Shown here: one piece after another, positions 1-5,285 of the stretch
How positions within the stretch are numbered: position 1 is the stretch's first letter
How the letters are laid out: every line of letters begins with the position of its first letter
From: UBA11540 sp003445125
GTDB taxonomy: Bacteria; Bacillota; Clostridia; Oscillospirales; Ruminococcaceae
Direction of reading: 5' to 3'
Assembly: GCA_937899435.1 (NCBI GenBank)
Contig: CALBQG010000120.1
Location: 1 to 5,335 of the forward strand
Length of the DNA: 5,335 bases
Position numbers and translations under genes: made by a program
Notes under the pieces: model-generated
What the model was told of the DNA's origin: nothing
What the model saw: only the letters and a program-made list of their open reading frames with translations
Database searches by the model: none

Positions 1-97
1 TTTCGATTTCCGCAAAAGTGTAAGTCTTGTTTCCGTCTTTGCAGTTGAACAGGATTGTCAGCCTGTCGTCATAGAGATAACGCCGATCATGAGTCAT
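1..97 (-). pseudogene. C-terminal tail fragment of a probable large serine recombinase (partial, runs off left edge)
   Basis: Reading leftward from the ATG at 97 gives 32 open codons to the window edge. The stretch RYLYDDRLTILFNCKDG followed by NKTYTFAEIE resembles the tail that follows the zinc-ribbon/coiled-coil part of many clostridial resolvase-type recombinases (pattern YLYDD-(K/R)-hydrophobic-FN-x-KDG-x-KT). That resemblance is from memory of the family, not a search. The catalytic resolvase domain and the rest of the protein should lie upstream, at higher coordinates, but the same frame meets a TAA about 20 bases upstream and no recombinase-like sequence follows. The piece is therefore 5'-truncated, or re-initiated at ATG 97 behind AAAGGAGA, which sits almost against the start. 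It is most likely a mobile-element relic. The protein end is outside the window. Confidence 0.42.
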
Positions 98-278
98 TCT
101 CCTTTTTCTTTACTGTTTGTTCTTTCTCCAGATTTTCAAGTCATAATTGAAAGGTTTTCAATCTTGTCGTAGACGTCGAAGCAGGGATTAAATCAAGTTG
201 CGTTGCTTCATCGGAGGGGGTATTAGGAGGTGCGGGGCTCCGGTGGAGACCTCTGCCACAGGCAGAAGCACTGTCTGA

Positions 279-458
279 GCCGGCAGGCGAGTACATCCCC
301 TCGCAAGCGAATGTGCCGAAAAACCGGTGGGAGGCATCATTCAGTACTTGCTGAGAGTGAAAGACGGAAGAAAAATTCTCCGTATGCGTTCATGGAAGCC
401 GCAAGAAACCGAATACAAACAGGTACAAGGTGTGAATACCGATTGGAACTTTGAATAA
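279..458 (+). pseudogene. Unidentified coding remnant (3' part of a plus-strand gene)
   Basis: The frame ending at the TAA 456-458 is open back to the TGA at 276-278. From about 330 on it looks like real protein: GGIIQYLLRVKDGRKILRMR, then SWKPQETEYKQVQGVNTDWN, then FE. Upstream of about 330 the composition in this frame is less convincing. A neighbouring frame (about 268-345, containing SEPAGEYIPSQANVPKNRW) looks more protein-like there, which suggests a one-base frameshift near 320-335 in a decayed gene. An AGGAGG lies at 225-230 but no clear start follows it in the right frame. I do not recognise the family. The basic, tryptophan-containing C-terminus is consistent with an accessory-element protein, but that is a guess. 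Confidence 0.3.
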
Positions 459-519
459 AAGAAAGGTCGCTCCGGTGTATACGATCCCCGAAACGACGTT
501 GTCTGTCTGCGATTCTTAG
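451..519 (+). CDS. Possible 22-codon peptide or gene remnant before a terminator
   Basis: A short open frame (TTG at 451, TAG at 517-519) overlaps the end of the preceding remnant. Its translation contains KRKVAPVYTIPETTLSVCDS, which is protein-like rather than random. It ends nine bases before a plus-strand hairpin terminator, so it could be the last coding segment of a plus-strand unit. There is no convincing Shine-Dalgarno sequence, so it may equally be the frameshifted end of the upstream remnant. The function is unknown. Confidence 0.2.
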   Translation: MNKRKVAPVYTIPETTLSVCDS

Positions 520-528
520 CAAGCATTG

Positions 529-570
529 AATCCGGGTGCTCATTCCATGGTGCTCACACCCGGATTTTCT
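529..570 (+). terminator. Rho-independent terminator, plus strand
   Basis: A perfect 10-bp inverted repeat, AATCCGGGTG (529-538) and CACCCGGATT (557-566), has an 18-base loop. It is followed by a T-rich stretch, TTTTCTCT, on the plus strand. The minus-strand side lacks a T tract, so it acts on plus-strand transcripts. It fits the end of the short coding remnants that finish at 458 and 519. Confidence 0.6.
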
Positions 571-636
571 CTAATGGGACACCCCTTGTACCCCGTGGAG
601 ATATTTGAAACTATACCGCATTTGATCGTTATTGTG

Positions 637-804
637 CTACAAAAGATACATCCCATTCAACCGATCAATTTCTGTGTTCTTCAATCCAACTGCTTCTGTC
701 AGATTAGTACGAACCGACCAGTATTCTTCTTCCAAATAGTGCATGGCGTAACGAAATCTCGACAGAGACGGAGAAGGTGAATGCTTTTGCGAAAGCGGCT
801 TCAT
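637..804 (-). CDS. Hypothetical small protein, 55 aa, or gene fragment
   Basis: An ATG at 804 opens 55 codons to the TAG at 637-639. The first 18 or so residues are Ser/Pro-rich and doubtful. The rest, containing YAMHYLEEEYWSVRTNLTEA then VGLKNTEIDRLNGMYLL, is acidic and amphipathic like a genuine soluble helical protein. An internal ATG at 744 would give a 35-residue product. Neither start has a good Shine-Dalgarno sequence. The ORF lies on the same strand as the hydratases, 54 bases beyond the distal hydratase stop, with a strong hairpin in between. I do not recognise the family. It may be the 3' end of a larger gene whose front was lost. The plus-strand frame across the same bases looks like an antisense shadow. 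Confidence 0.33.
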   Translation of the reverse strand: MKPLSQKHSPSPSLSRFRYAMHYLEEEYWSVRTNLTEAVGLKNTEIDRLNGMYLL

Positions 805-812
805 CGGGTATA

Positions 813-855
813 CGAGCCGGACAACCTTAATGGCTGTCCGGCTCGCTTGTTTTTA
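813..855. terminator. Strong hairpin after the distal hydratase; T tract on the plus side
   Basis: A perfect 11-bp inverted repeat, CGAGCCGGACA (813-823) and TGTCCGGCTCG (835-845), has an 11-base loop. It lies 13 bases past the distal hydratase stop (859-861), where that operon would be expected to end. The T-rich run (CTTGTTTTTACTG, 846 onward) is on the plus-strand side. On the minus strand the stem is followed by TATACCCG, without a U tract. As drawn it is a canonical terminator only for a plus-strand transcript. For the hydratase message it would be a 3'-end hairpin of uncertain efficiency. Confidence 0.55.
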
Positions 856-858
856 CTG

Positions 859-1878
859 TTATTCTTTCGGACATTCGGGAGAAAGCACGCTGTCTTTCAG
901 AGCCACGCTCTTGTCTCTGCCCTGATACATAATGTAGTAGGGCGGAATCTGATTGATCTTGTAAAGCAGTTCCTTCTCCATTTCTTTCAGCTTCAGCGGA
1001 TTGATCTTCGGGAGGTCTTTTGATGTGAAATCGCCCTTGATAGCGTTGAACTTCATGATCTGCTGCTTGAAGTAGCGCATATCGTACTGCGCGGGGTTGA
1101 CCTCGATGATCTCCTTGTCAAGCCCGGTGAGCTGATACACGGCTTCCAGCGGTGTGCGCACACTGGTTTCGATGGTGAACACCACATCGCCGGGTACTTC
1201 CACAAACTGTCCGATAAAGCCGAGATTCGTGCAGCCGTCCGGCACGACCTTCGGGCGGTCGGTGCAGGTGCGGGGCATAAACTGACTGGTGATATACGGC
1301 ATCATGCAGGTGGAGATATGTGCGTGAGAGAGCACCTCGTCCTTCATGTCCATCAGATTGAAGTGATAGAGAATTTCGGTGAGAATTTCCTCGCCTGTGC
1401 ATTCCGCCATCGGCTTTTTGATGTAGTTGCCGATACGCTCACCGAACAGACCGTCGCCCCAGAACACATCCTCGTTATTCTCGCGCTGATTTGGGAAGTA
1501 GTCACGGTCATAAAGGACAAGGCTCATTTCCCAGCTTGAATCCTTCATGGTGATACAACCGCCCGTGCCGGGCTTGCTGCCGGTCAGCTTCTCCAGCTGC
1601 TCAAAGGACTCGGGATAGTCCTTGATTGTCACAAAGTAGCTCATCCACTTGGTCTTGTCGATCGGCCCGATGAACTTTTCGGGATGACCGAACTTCTCGT
1701 GCTTCTTTGCAAGGTTCTGCCAGATGGTGAACAGGCCGAGATCGTCGGTTCTGCGGTTTGTGGGCGCAACGTGCGTGTTGTCACCAAAGGTGCTGTTCGT
1801 CACAAGAGAGCCGTTGGTGACAAGAACATAGTCCTCCGGATGAACTTCCACACGTTCCTCTTTGCCGTCCACACGCAT
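859..1878 (-). CDS. Distal hydratase, C-terminal open fragment
   Basis: This frame runs to the TAA at 859-861. Homology begins upstream of ATG 1878, at about 1943 (GGCAVYDIDLD), so 1878 is only the first internal ATG and has no Shine-Dalgarno sequence. The fragment carries the rest of the FAD domain and the substrate-domain motifs NGSLVTNSTFGD, GHPEKF, GGCITMKDSSWE, MPYITSQFMPR, FIGQFVE and ETSVRT. It ends in a charged tail (GRDKSVALKDSVLSPECPKE) longer than that of the proximal copy. It is not an independent gene but the second half of the disrupted distal hydratase. Confidence 0.75.
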   Translation of the reverse strand: MRVDGKEERVEVHPEDYVLVTNGSLVTNSTFGDNTHVAPTNRRTDDLGLFTIWQNLAKKHEKFGHPEKFIGPIDKTKWMSYFVTIKDYPESFEQLEKLTGSKPGTGGCITMKDSSWEMSLVLYDRDYFPNQRENNEDVFWGDGLFGERIGNYIKKPMAECTGEEILTEILYHFNLMDMKDEVLSHAHISTCMMPYITSQFMPRTCTDRPKVVPDGCTNLGFIGQFVEVPGDVVFTIETSVRTPLEAVYQLTGLDKEIIEVNPAQYDMRYFKQQIMKFNAIKGDFTSKDLPKINPLKLKEMEKELLYKINQIPPYYIMYQGRDKSVALKDSVLSPECPKE

Positions 1879-1921
1879 ACGGATACCTTCTGCCGTGTTG
1901 CAGTCCTTATCCAGATCAATG

Positions 1922-2656
1922 TCATAAACGGCACAGCCGCCTAACGCCCTTGTCTTTCAGCCACAGGGTCAGCGGCTTGATGATGGAATCGTACTCGTTG
2001 CGCTTGGTGTGCAGGATGCCCTCCAGATAATCAATACGCCAGCCGAGGCCGAAACGGGAGAGATAGCGCTTGGCTTCCAGCGCACTGTGATAGGGATTGA
2101 AAGCAAGCATCGGATGGAAGCACCACCACATAGCGGAGCAGAAGAACGGGCTGTCCTTGCCGAAGTATTCCTCGATGGTCATGTTTTCAAGGTCTTTTTC
2201 CGGCTCGGTAATGAATTTTTGGAGCTTTTCGGTCGTCTCCGCGTCCATGTGGTAGTCATGGATGCCTTCCCAAATGTGACCGCAGTTCTGAATGGCGCGG
2301 CACTCGGAATGAATCGGCAGGTCACGGTTGACATCCACGGTTTCGTCAAGCACGGTGCGACCGGGGGTATCCAGCGACGGGATTTTTGAGCACAGATACC
2401 ACAGGCATTCCATGTGCGGTTCCAGCTCGCGCTCTCCAGGGCAGACATATGCACCGTCTGTGCCGATCACGCCGCAGCAACCGCCGACATCCTGCCGTTT
2501 TTCGTAAATGGTGATGTTCTCGCCGGGCATTCCGGCATCATCCACAAGGAACGCCGCCGCTGCAAGTCCGGCAATACCGCCGCCTACAATGTAGGCTTTG
2601 CGGTTTTCGATGCCTTCCGGCTTTTTCGGGTGATAAAGGAAGTCATACAGCTTCAT
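1922..2656 (-). CDS. Distal hydratase, N-terminal open fragment (FAD/NAD(P)-binding part)
   Basis: About 244 codons are open from ATG 2656 to the TGA at 1922-1924. The last six or so codons (after KDKGV) are out of frame with the family. It contains the Rossmann GxGxxG, the glutamate loop (E77), the ECLW motif, the P-Y-H-S-A-L-E...KRY helix and the DYLEGILHTK segment. Translated alone it would lack the C-terminal half of the fold and is unlikely to be active. Starting from 2674 gives 250 residues. Confidence 0.75.
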   Translation of the reverse strand: MKLYDFLYHPKKPEGIENRKAYIVGGGIAGLAAAAFLVDDAGMPGENITIYEKRQDVGGCCGVIGTDGAYVCPGERELEPHMECLWYLCSKIPSLDTPGRTVLDETVDVNRDLPIHSECRAIQNCGHIWEGIHDYHMDAETTEKLQKFITEPEKDLENMTIEEYFGKDSPFFCSAMWWCFHPMLAFNPYHSALEAKRYLSRFGLGWRIDYLEGILHTKRNEYDSIIKPLTLWLKDKGVRRLCRL

Positions 2657-2677
2657 AAAGCATTCATCTTTCAAAAA

Positions 2678-3598
2678 TTACTGATTTTCCTTCCGCTCGG
2701 AGTAGTATTCCGGCACGGGTGGAATCTGATTGATAGCGTTGACAATTTCGTGCATGGTTTGGGGCAGCTTCAGCGGATTGACCTTCGGCAGGTCGCTGAC
2801 CTCGATCTTGTCTTTGCCAAGCAAGGTCTTGAGCGCCACATTGACCATACGGATGTCGTACTGCCCCTGGAACAGCGGCGTGATGGAGCGATCAAGGTGC
2901 AGCATCCGATAGACGGCGATCATCGCCGTGCGGACGGAGGTTTCCACGGTGAACACCACATCGCCCTCCAGCTCCACGAACTGGCCGATGAATGCGAGGT
3001 TCTTGTTGCCGGAAGGAATGACCTCGGGGCGGTCTTTCAGCTTGCGGGGCATGAACTGGCTGGTGATATACGGCATGACCACTGGGATGGCGGTGATATG
3101 CGGCATGATCTCGTCGATCTTGTCCTGAAGGCCGCAGTAGTACAGGAATTCCCGCATGATCTCCTCGCCTGAGCACTGGGTCATGGGCTTCTTTGTATAG
3201 GTGCCGCACTTGTTGGCGTGCAGACCGTAGAACCACATGAACTGCACATTCTCCGGCTGATCGGGAGCCACGGGCTGCAGTGGCACGTTGTAGTTGATGA
3301 ACCACGGCGCGTCCACAAAGGTAGAGCAGCCGCCCTTTCCGGTGAGGTTGCCGGTCTTTTCGGCGAGATAATCAAAGAACTGCGGATAGTCGCGCACGGT
3401 CACCGAACAGGAGACAAAATTGCTCTTGTCGGGATCGAAAGCGAACTTTTCGGGATGACCGTATTCGGGGCACTTCTTCGCGAGCTTTTCCCAAAGGGTG
3501 AAGCAGCCGCGGTGTTCGGTGTCGCGGTTCATGACGGGTGCCTCGGTCATAGAACCCTGTGTGGAGTTCTGTGTCATGGAGCCGTTAGTGAAGAACAC
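2678..3598 (-). CDS. Proximal hydratase, C-terminal open fragment
   Basis: This is open to the TAA at 2678-2680. Homology starts at about 3678 (GDKTVTGLHLE, then VVPLAETDLVFFTNGSM), upstream of the GTG at 3598, so that codon is an internal valine rather than a start. It contains the second half of the FAD domain and the substrate-binding domain motifs, and ends in IPPVPEYYSERKENQ. Its stop is 21 bases from the preferred start of the distal copy. Confidence 0.75.
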   Translation of the reverse strand: MFFTNGSMTQNSTQGSMTEAPVMNRDTEHRGCFTLWEKLAKKCPEYGHPEKFAFDPDKSNFVSCSVTVRDYPQFFDYLAEKTGNLTGKGGCSTFVDAPWFINYNVPLQPVAPDQPENVQFMWFYGLHANKCGTYTKKPMTQCSGEEIMREFLYYCGLQDKIDEIMPHITAIPVVMPYITSQFMPRKLKDRPEVIPSGNKNLAFIGQFVELEGDVVFTVETSVRTAMIAVYRMLHLDRSITPLFQGQYDIRMVNVALKTLLGKDKIEVSDLPKVNPLKLPQTMHEIVNAINQIPPVPEYYSERKENQ

Positions 3599-4240
3599 AA
3601 GGTCGGTTTCGGCAAGCGGAACGACGCTTTCTTTGCTGTCCGATTCCAGGTGAAGCCCCGTGACGGTCTTGTCGCCCCGTCAATTTTGATGTCCATATCC
3701 GTGACCGTCGTGCCTGCAACGAAGTTCACGCCGTGGTCGGCAAGGTACTTTTCTAGCGGACGGATCAGGCTGTTGTACTGATCGTACTTGGTGCGCAGGA
3801 TACCGCGCAGGCTCTTGATCAGGTGAAGCTGGTGCATGAAGCGCACGGCATAGCGGCGCATTTCAATCAGGCTGTGATAGGGCTGGAATGCCAGCATCGC
3901 GCTCCAATAATACCAAAGTTGGCTCTTGAAGAACGCGGGGCTGAACCACTGCTCGATGGTTACGTCCTCAAGCTGATCTTCGGGTGTGAGCATCATTTTG
4001 ATCATCTGCTCCTGAATCTCAGGCGTGACACCCATCGCGGATTCATCATGTGCCTTGAAGCCCTGCTCCCACAGGCGGTGCTTGGAGTCGATCTCCCAAT
4101 TCTTGTTGCACTCACGGGTTTCGTCAAGGACGGTTCTGCCTTCTTCGTAAATGGACGGAATGCTGCCGAACAGATCCCACAGGCACTCCATATACGGCTC
4201 CAGCTCACGCTCGCCGCGGGACACATGATGCTCCGGCACA
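3574..4240 (-). CDS. Proximal hydratase, middle open fragment
   Basis: The family-like frame runs from about 4230 (VSRGERELEP) to about 3679 (TDMDIKIDG). Beyond that it continues out of frame to the stop at 3574-3576. The same frame stays open upstream to an ATG at 4413, but that part is only a shadow of the true N-terminal frame. It holds the glutamate loop, ECLWDLF, TPEDQLEDVTIEQWF, the AMLAFQPYHSLIEMRRY helix and the linker RPLEKYLADHGVNFVAG. There is no start signal of its own. Confidence 0.7.
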
Positions 4241-4423
4241 ATCCATAGAACCGCCGAATACGGGGAGTTGATCATAAACAGTGATGTTCTTGCCGGGCAT
4301 CTGCGCGTCACGGACAAGGAATGCCGCTGCGGACAGGCCGGCGATGCCGCCGCCGACAATGTAAGCCTTTCTTTCGTCAATGCCCTCGGGCTTGCGGGGG
4401 TGTACTCTGTCATAGTTTCTCAT
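4205..4423 (-). CDS. Proximal hydratase, N-terminal fragment, 72 codons
   Basis: This is open from ATG 4423 to the TGA at 4205-4207. Residues 1-63 match the hydratase N-terminus (RKPEG linker, GGGIAGLSAAAFL, NITVYDQLPVFGGSMD, AG). The final eight or so residues are out of frame. It has a good Shine-Dalgarno sequence, so this peptide is what the message would yield as sequenced. Confidence 0.75.
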   Translation of the reverse strand: MRNYDRVHPRKPEGIDERKAYIVGGGIAGLSAAAFLVRDAQMPGKNITVYDQLPVFGGSMDCAGASCVPRRA

Positions 4424-4430
4424 AACTTTT

Positions 4431-4437
4431 CCTCCTT
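4431..4437 (-). promoter_or_regulatory. Shine-Dalgarno AAGGAGG fixing the proximal hydratase start
   Basis: The minus strand reads AAGGAGG, then AAAAGTT, then ATG (4423). This near-perfect site at a seven-base spacing decides for 4423 over the upstream in-frame ATG at 4471, which has no such site and would itself overlap the promoter spacing. Confidence 0.85.
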
Positions 4438-4474
4438 GAATATAACTCAACAGTGGTTTAATATCAAACACCTG

Positions 4475-4503
4475 TTGACTTTTGATTTCGCTTGTAGTAT
4501 ACT
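4475..4503 (+). promoter_or_regulatory. Promoter of the TetR-family gene
   Basis: TTGACT (4475-4480) is followed by a 17-base spacer and TATACT (4498-4503), a near-consensus housekeeping sigma promoter. Predicted transcription start is about 4510, giving an 80-base leader before ATG 4593. The -10 box overlaps that of the opposing hydratase promoter. Confidence 0.75.
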
Positions 4504-4575
4504 ATTCGGGAAGAAAAATTTCAACCGTTACTTTTTGTGTGAATGTATAAAATCCGACACCTGACGCGAAATCAA
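4482..4575. repeat. 10-bp inverted repeat flanking the divergent promoters (candidate operator arms)
   Basis: TTGATTTCGC (4482-4491) and GCGAAATCAA (4566-4575) are perfect reverse complements. The left arm lies in the spacer of the TetR promoter and the right arm just before the TetR ribosome binding site. A 7-bp direct repeat, ACACCTG, sits just outside each arm on the left (4468-4474 and 4557-4563). They are candidates for autoregulator binding; no binding motif is known to me for this regulator. Confidence 0.4.
4496..4524 (-). promoter_or_regulatory. Promoter of the hydratase operon
   Basis: On the minus strand, TTGAAA (plus 4519-4524) is followed by a 17-base spacer and TATACT (plus 4496-4501). 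Predicted start is about 4489, giving a leader of about 66 bases before ATG 4423. The two -10 boxes share four base pairs, so the two promoters cannot be occupied by RNA polymerase at once. Confidence 0.7.
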
Positions 4576-4592
4576 CGGTTTTTGGAGGCAAT

Positions 4593-5186
4593 ATGAAAGA
4601 AAAAACAGGCGGGAAAGCCGAGTATCGTAGCGCGATCCGTTCGCGCCGCATGATCCGTGAAGCATATATGGAGCTTCTGAAAGAAAAGGATTTATCGAAG
4701 ATTACCGTAACCGATATCATCACGCGCGCCGATCTCAACCGTGCGACCTTCTATGCGCACTATCCCGATGTGCGCGGCGTGACAGAGGAAATAGAAAATG
4801 AGATCATCGAAAAAATGCTGGAGGTGCTGAAAGAATTTCAGTTCACGAATTTTTTCCGCAATCCCGCGCCACTGCTTCTTAAAGCCAGCCGGTATCTGGA
4901 GGAGGATGCGGATTTTTACCGTATCCTTGTCCGCGCAAACGGTTCGGAGATATTCATGGAGAAACTGAAAAAGGTGTTCGCCGATCATATGCTGAACGAC
5001 AGTGACATTCCGGAATCCATGCGGCAGTCGCAGATGGTCGAGCTCCGCGTCTGCTATTTTGCAGGTGGTATCGTCAACCTTTATAAGCAGTGGTTCCGCG
5101 GCGACCTACACTGCATGCTGAACGATATTGCGCTGGAGGTCAGTGGGCTGCTTCATCTTGAGGCGGAAGAGTTATTCGGGAAATAA
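4593..5186 (+). CDS. TetR/AcrR-family transcriptional regulator, 197 aa
   Basis: The length and layout are normal for the family. The N-terminal helix-turn-helix domain covers about residues 12-60: RSRRMIREAYMELL, then ITVTDIITRADLNRATFYAHY, where the recognition helix LNRATFYAHYPD is the family signature. The C-terminal ligand/dimer domain has DADFYRILVRANGSEIFMEKL and YFAGGIVNLYKQWFRGDL, which resembles the TetR_C_8-type C-terminal domain. ATG 4593 follows GGAGG (4584-4588) at a good spacing. The gene is intact, in contrast with the hydratases. It is divergent from the hydratase operon with overlapping promoters, the usual arrangement for a local repressor that also controls itself. The inferred ligand is a fatty acid or acyl derivative, by context only. 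The DNA-binding fold is certain; the regulated target and ligand are inference. Confidence 0.9.
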   Translation: MKEKTGGKAEYRSAIRSRRMIREAYMELLKEKDLSKITVTDIITRADLNRATFYAHYPDVRGVTEEIENEIIEKMLEVLKEFQFTNFFRNPAPLLLKASRYLEEDADFYRILVRANGSEIFMEKLKKVFADHMLNDSDIPESMRQSQMVELRVCYFAGGIVNLYKQWFRGDLHCMLNDIALEVSGLLHLEAEELFGK

Positions 5187-5242
5187 GTAACCATAAATAC
5201 CGCGCAAGATGAAACAAGTCCAGAAAACTTTTTTGATAACAA

Positions 5243-5285
5243 CATCCACCCGACTTTTTCGGTCGTGTGGATGCTTTGTTTTATC
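5243..5285 (+). terminator. Rho-independent terminator of the TetR gene
   Basis: CATCCACCCGAC (5243-5254) pairs with GTCGTGTGGATG (5262-5273) through 12 positions with one mismatch and a seven-base loop. The T-rich run CTTTGTTTTATCTT follows. It lies 57 bases after the regulator stop, so the regulator is transcribed alone. The last 50 bases of the window show only a possible AAAGGA ribosome binding site for a gene beyond the edge. Confidence 0.75.

Larger units (their letters stand above)
859..2656 (-). pseudogene. Oleate hydratase / MCRA-family flavoprotein, distal paralogue, frame broken once
   Basis: Family members are FAD proteins that add water to cis double bonds of unsaturated fatty acids (oleate to 10-hydroxystearate). 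Conceptual length is about 600 residues, normal for the family. Start 2656 is preferred because its MKLYDFLYHPKKPEG aligns with the start of the proximal copy; an in-frame ATG at 2674 adds six residues. Residues 25-30 form the GxGxxG dinucleotide motif (VGGGIAGL), and E52 follows the second strand. E77 in GEREL matches the family's catalytic glutamate loop, and Y198 in KRY the likely catalytic tyrosine, with the expected spacing of about 120. The C-terminal part keeps MPYITSQFMPR, FIGQFVE, GDVVFTIETSVRT and INPLKL. The FAD loop is atypical: GGCCGVIG where GGSxDGAG is usual, and PGEREL where RGGREM is usual. The frame breaks near 1936-1945. It is 21 bases from the proximal copy and probably translationally coupled, since the Shine-Dalgarno sequence is poor. 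Confidence 0.85.
2678..4423 (-). pseudogene. Oleate hydratase / MCRA-family flavoprotein, promoter-proximal paralogue, frame broken twice
   Basis: This is the more typical hydratase of the pair; conceptual length is about 585 residues, close to the family norm. Start 4423 is chosen for the AAGGAGG seven bases upstream; an upstream in-frame ATG at 4471 lacks support. Residues 24-29 give GxGxxG, followed by NITVYDQLPVFGGSMD, the usual FAD-loop sequence. The RGEREL loop keeps the catalytic Glu. About 118 residues on, the Y in QPYHSLIEMRRYAVRF matches the catalytic Tyr. The C-terminal half has NGSMTQNST, GHPEKFAF, GGCSTFVDAPWF, MPYITSQFMPRKL, NLAFIGQFVE, VETSVRT and VNPLKLP. The frame breaks at about 4222-4231 (10 bases where the family needs about 21) and at the G run 3675-3678 (one base short). 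It is the first gene after the divergent promoter, so it should be expressed most. It probably acts as a soluble or membrane-peripheral enzyme on free fatty acids. Confidence 0.87.

Noticed and set aside
87..140. Minus-strand frame reading ENLEKEQTVKKKENDS before a stop at 87-89
   Set aside because: It is only about 17 codons between stops, with no start or ribosome binding site; too short to support.
230..454. Plus-strand open frame of 74 codons starting just after AGGAGG
   Set aside because: The start is only a base from the ribosome binding site, the translation is low quality, and a different frame over 330-458 looks far more like protein.
526..780. Plus-strand open frame of 84 codons
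   Set aside because: It begins inside the terminator hairpin, has no ribosome binding site and ends in a run of Arg; the opposite strand gives a more protein-like translation.
2009..2389. Plus-strand open frame of 126 codons
   Set aside because: It is antisense to the conserved N-terminal part of the distal hydratase and has no start signal.
2414..3172. Long plus-strand open frame of 252 codons across the hydratase junction
   Set aside because: It lies wholly antisense to both hydratase genes, whose minus-strand translation is strongly family-like; the plus-strand translation is rich in His, Arg and Asp with no recognisable domain and no ribosome binding site.
3218..3781. Plus-strand open frame of 187 codons
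   Set aside because: It is an antisense shadow of the proximal hydratase C-terminal half, produced by codon bias.
4442..4471. Upstream in-frame ATG (4471) as start of the proximal hydratase, and a TTGATA-N17-TATATT minus-strand promoter-like pair just downstream of it
   Set aside because: The 4423 start has a near-perfect Shine-Dalgarno sequence and matches the paralogue; the promoter-like pair would put the transcript start inside that Shine-Dalgarno sequence.
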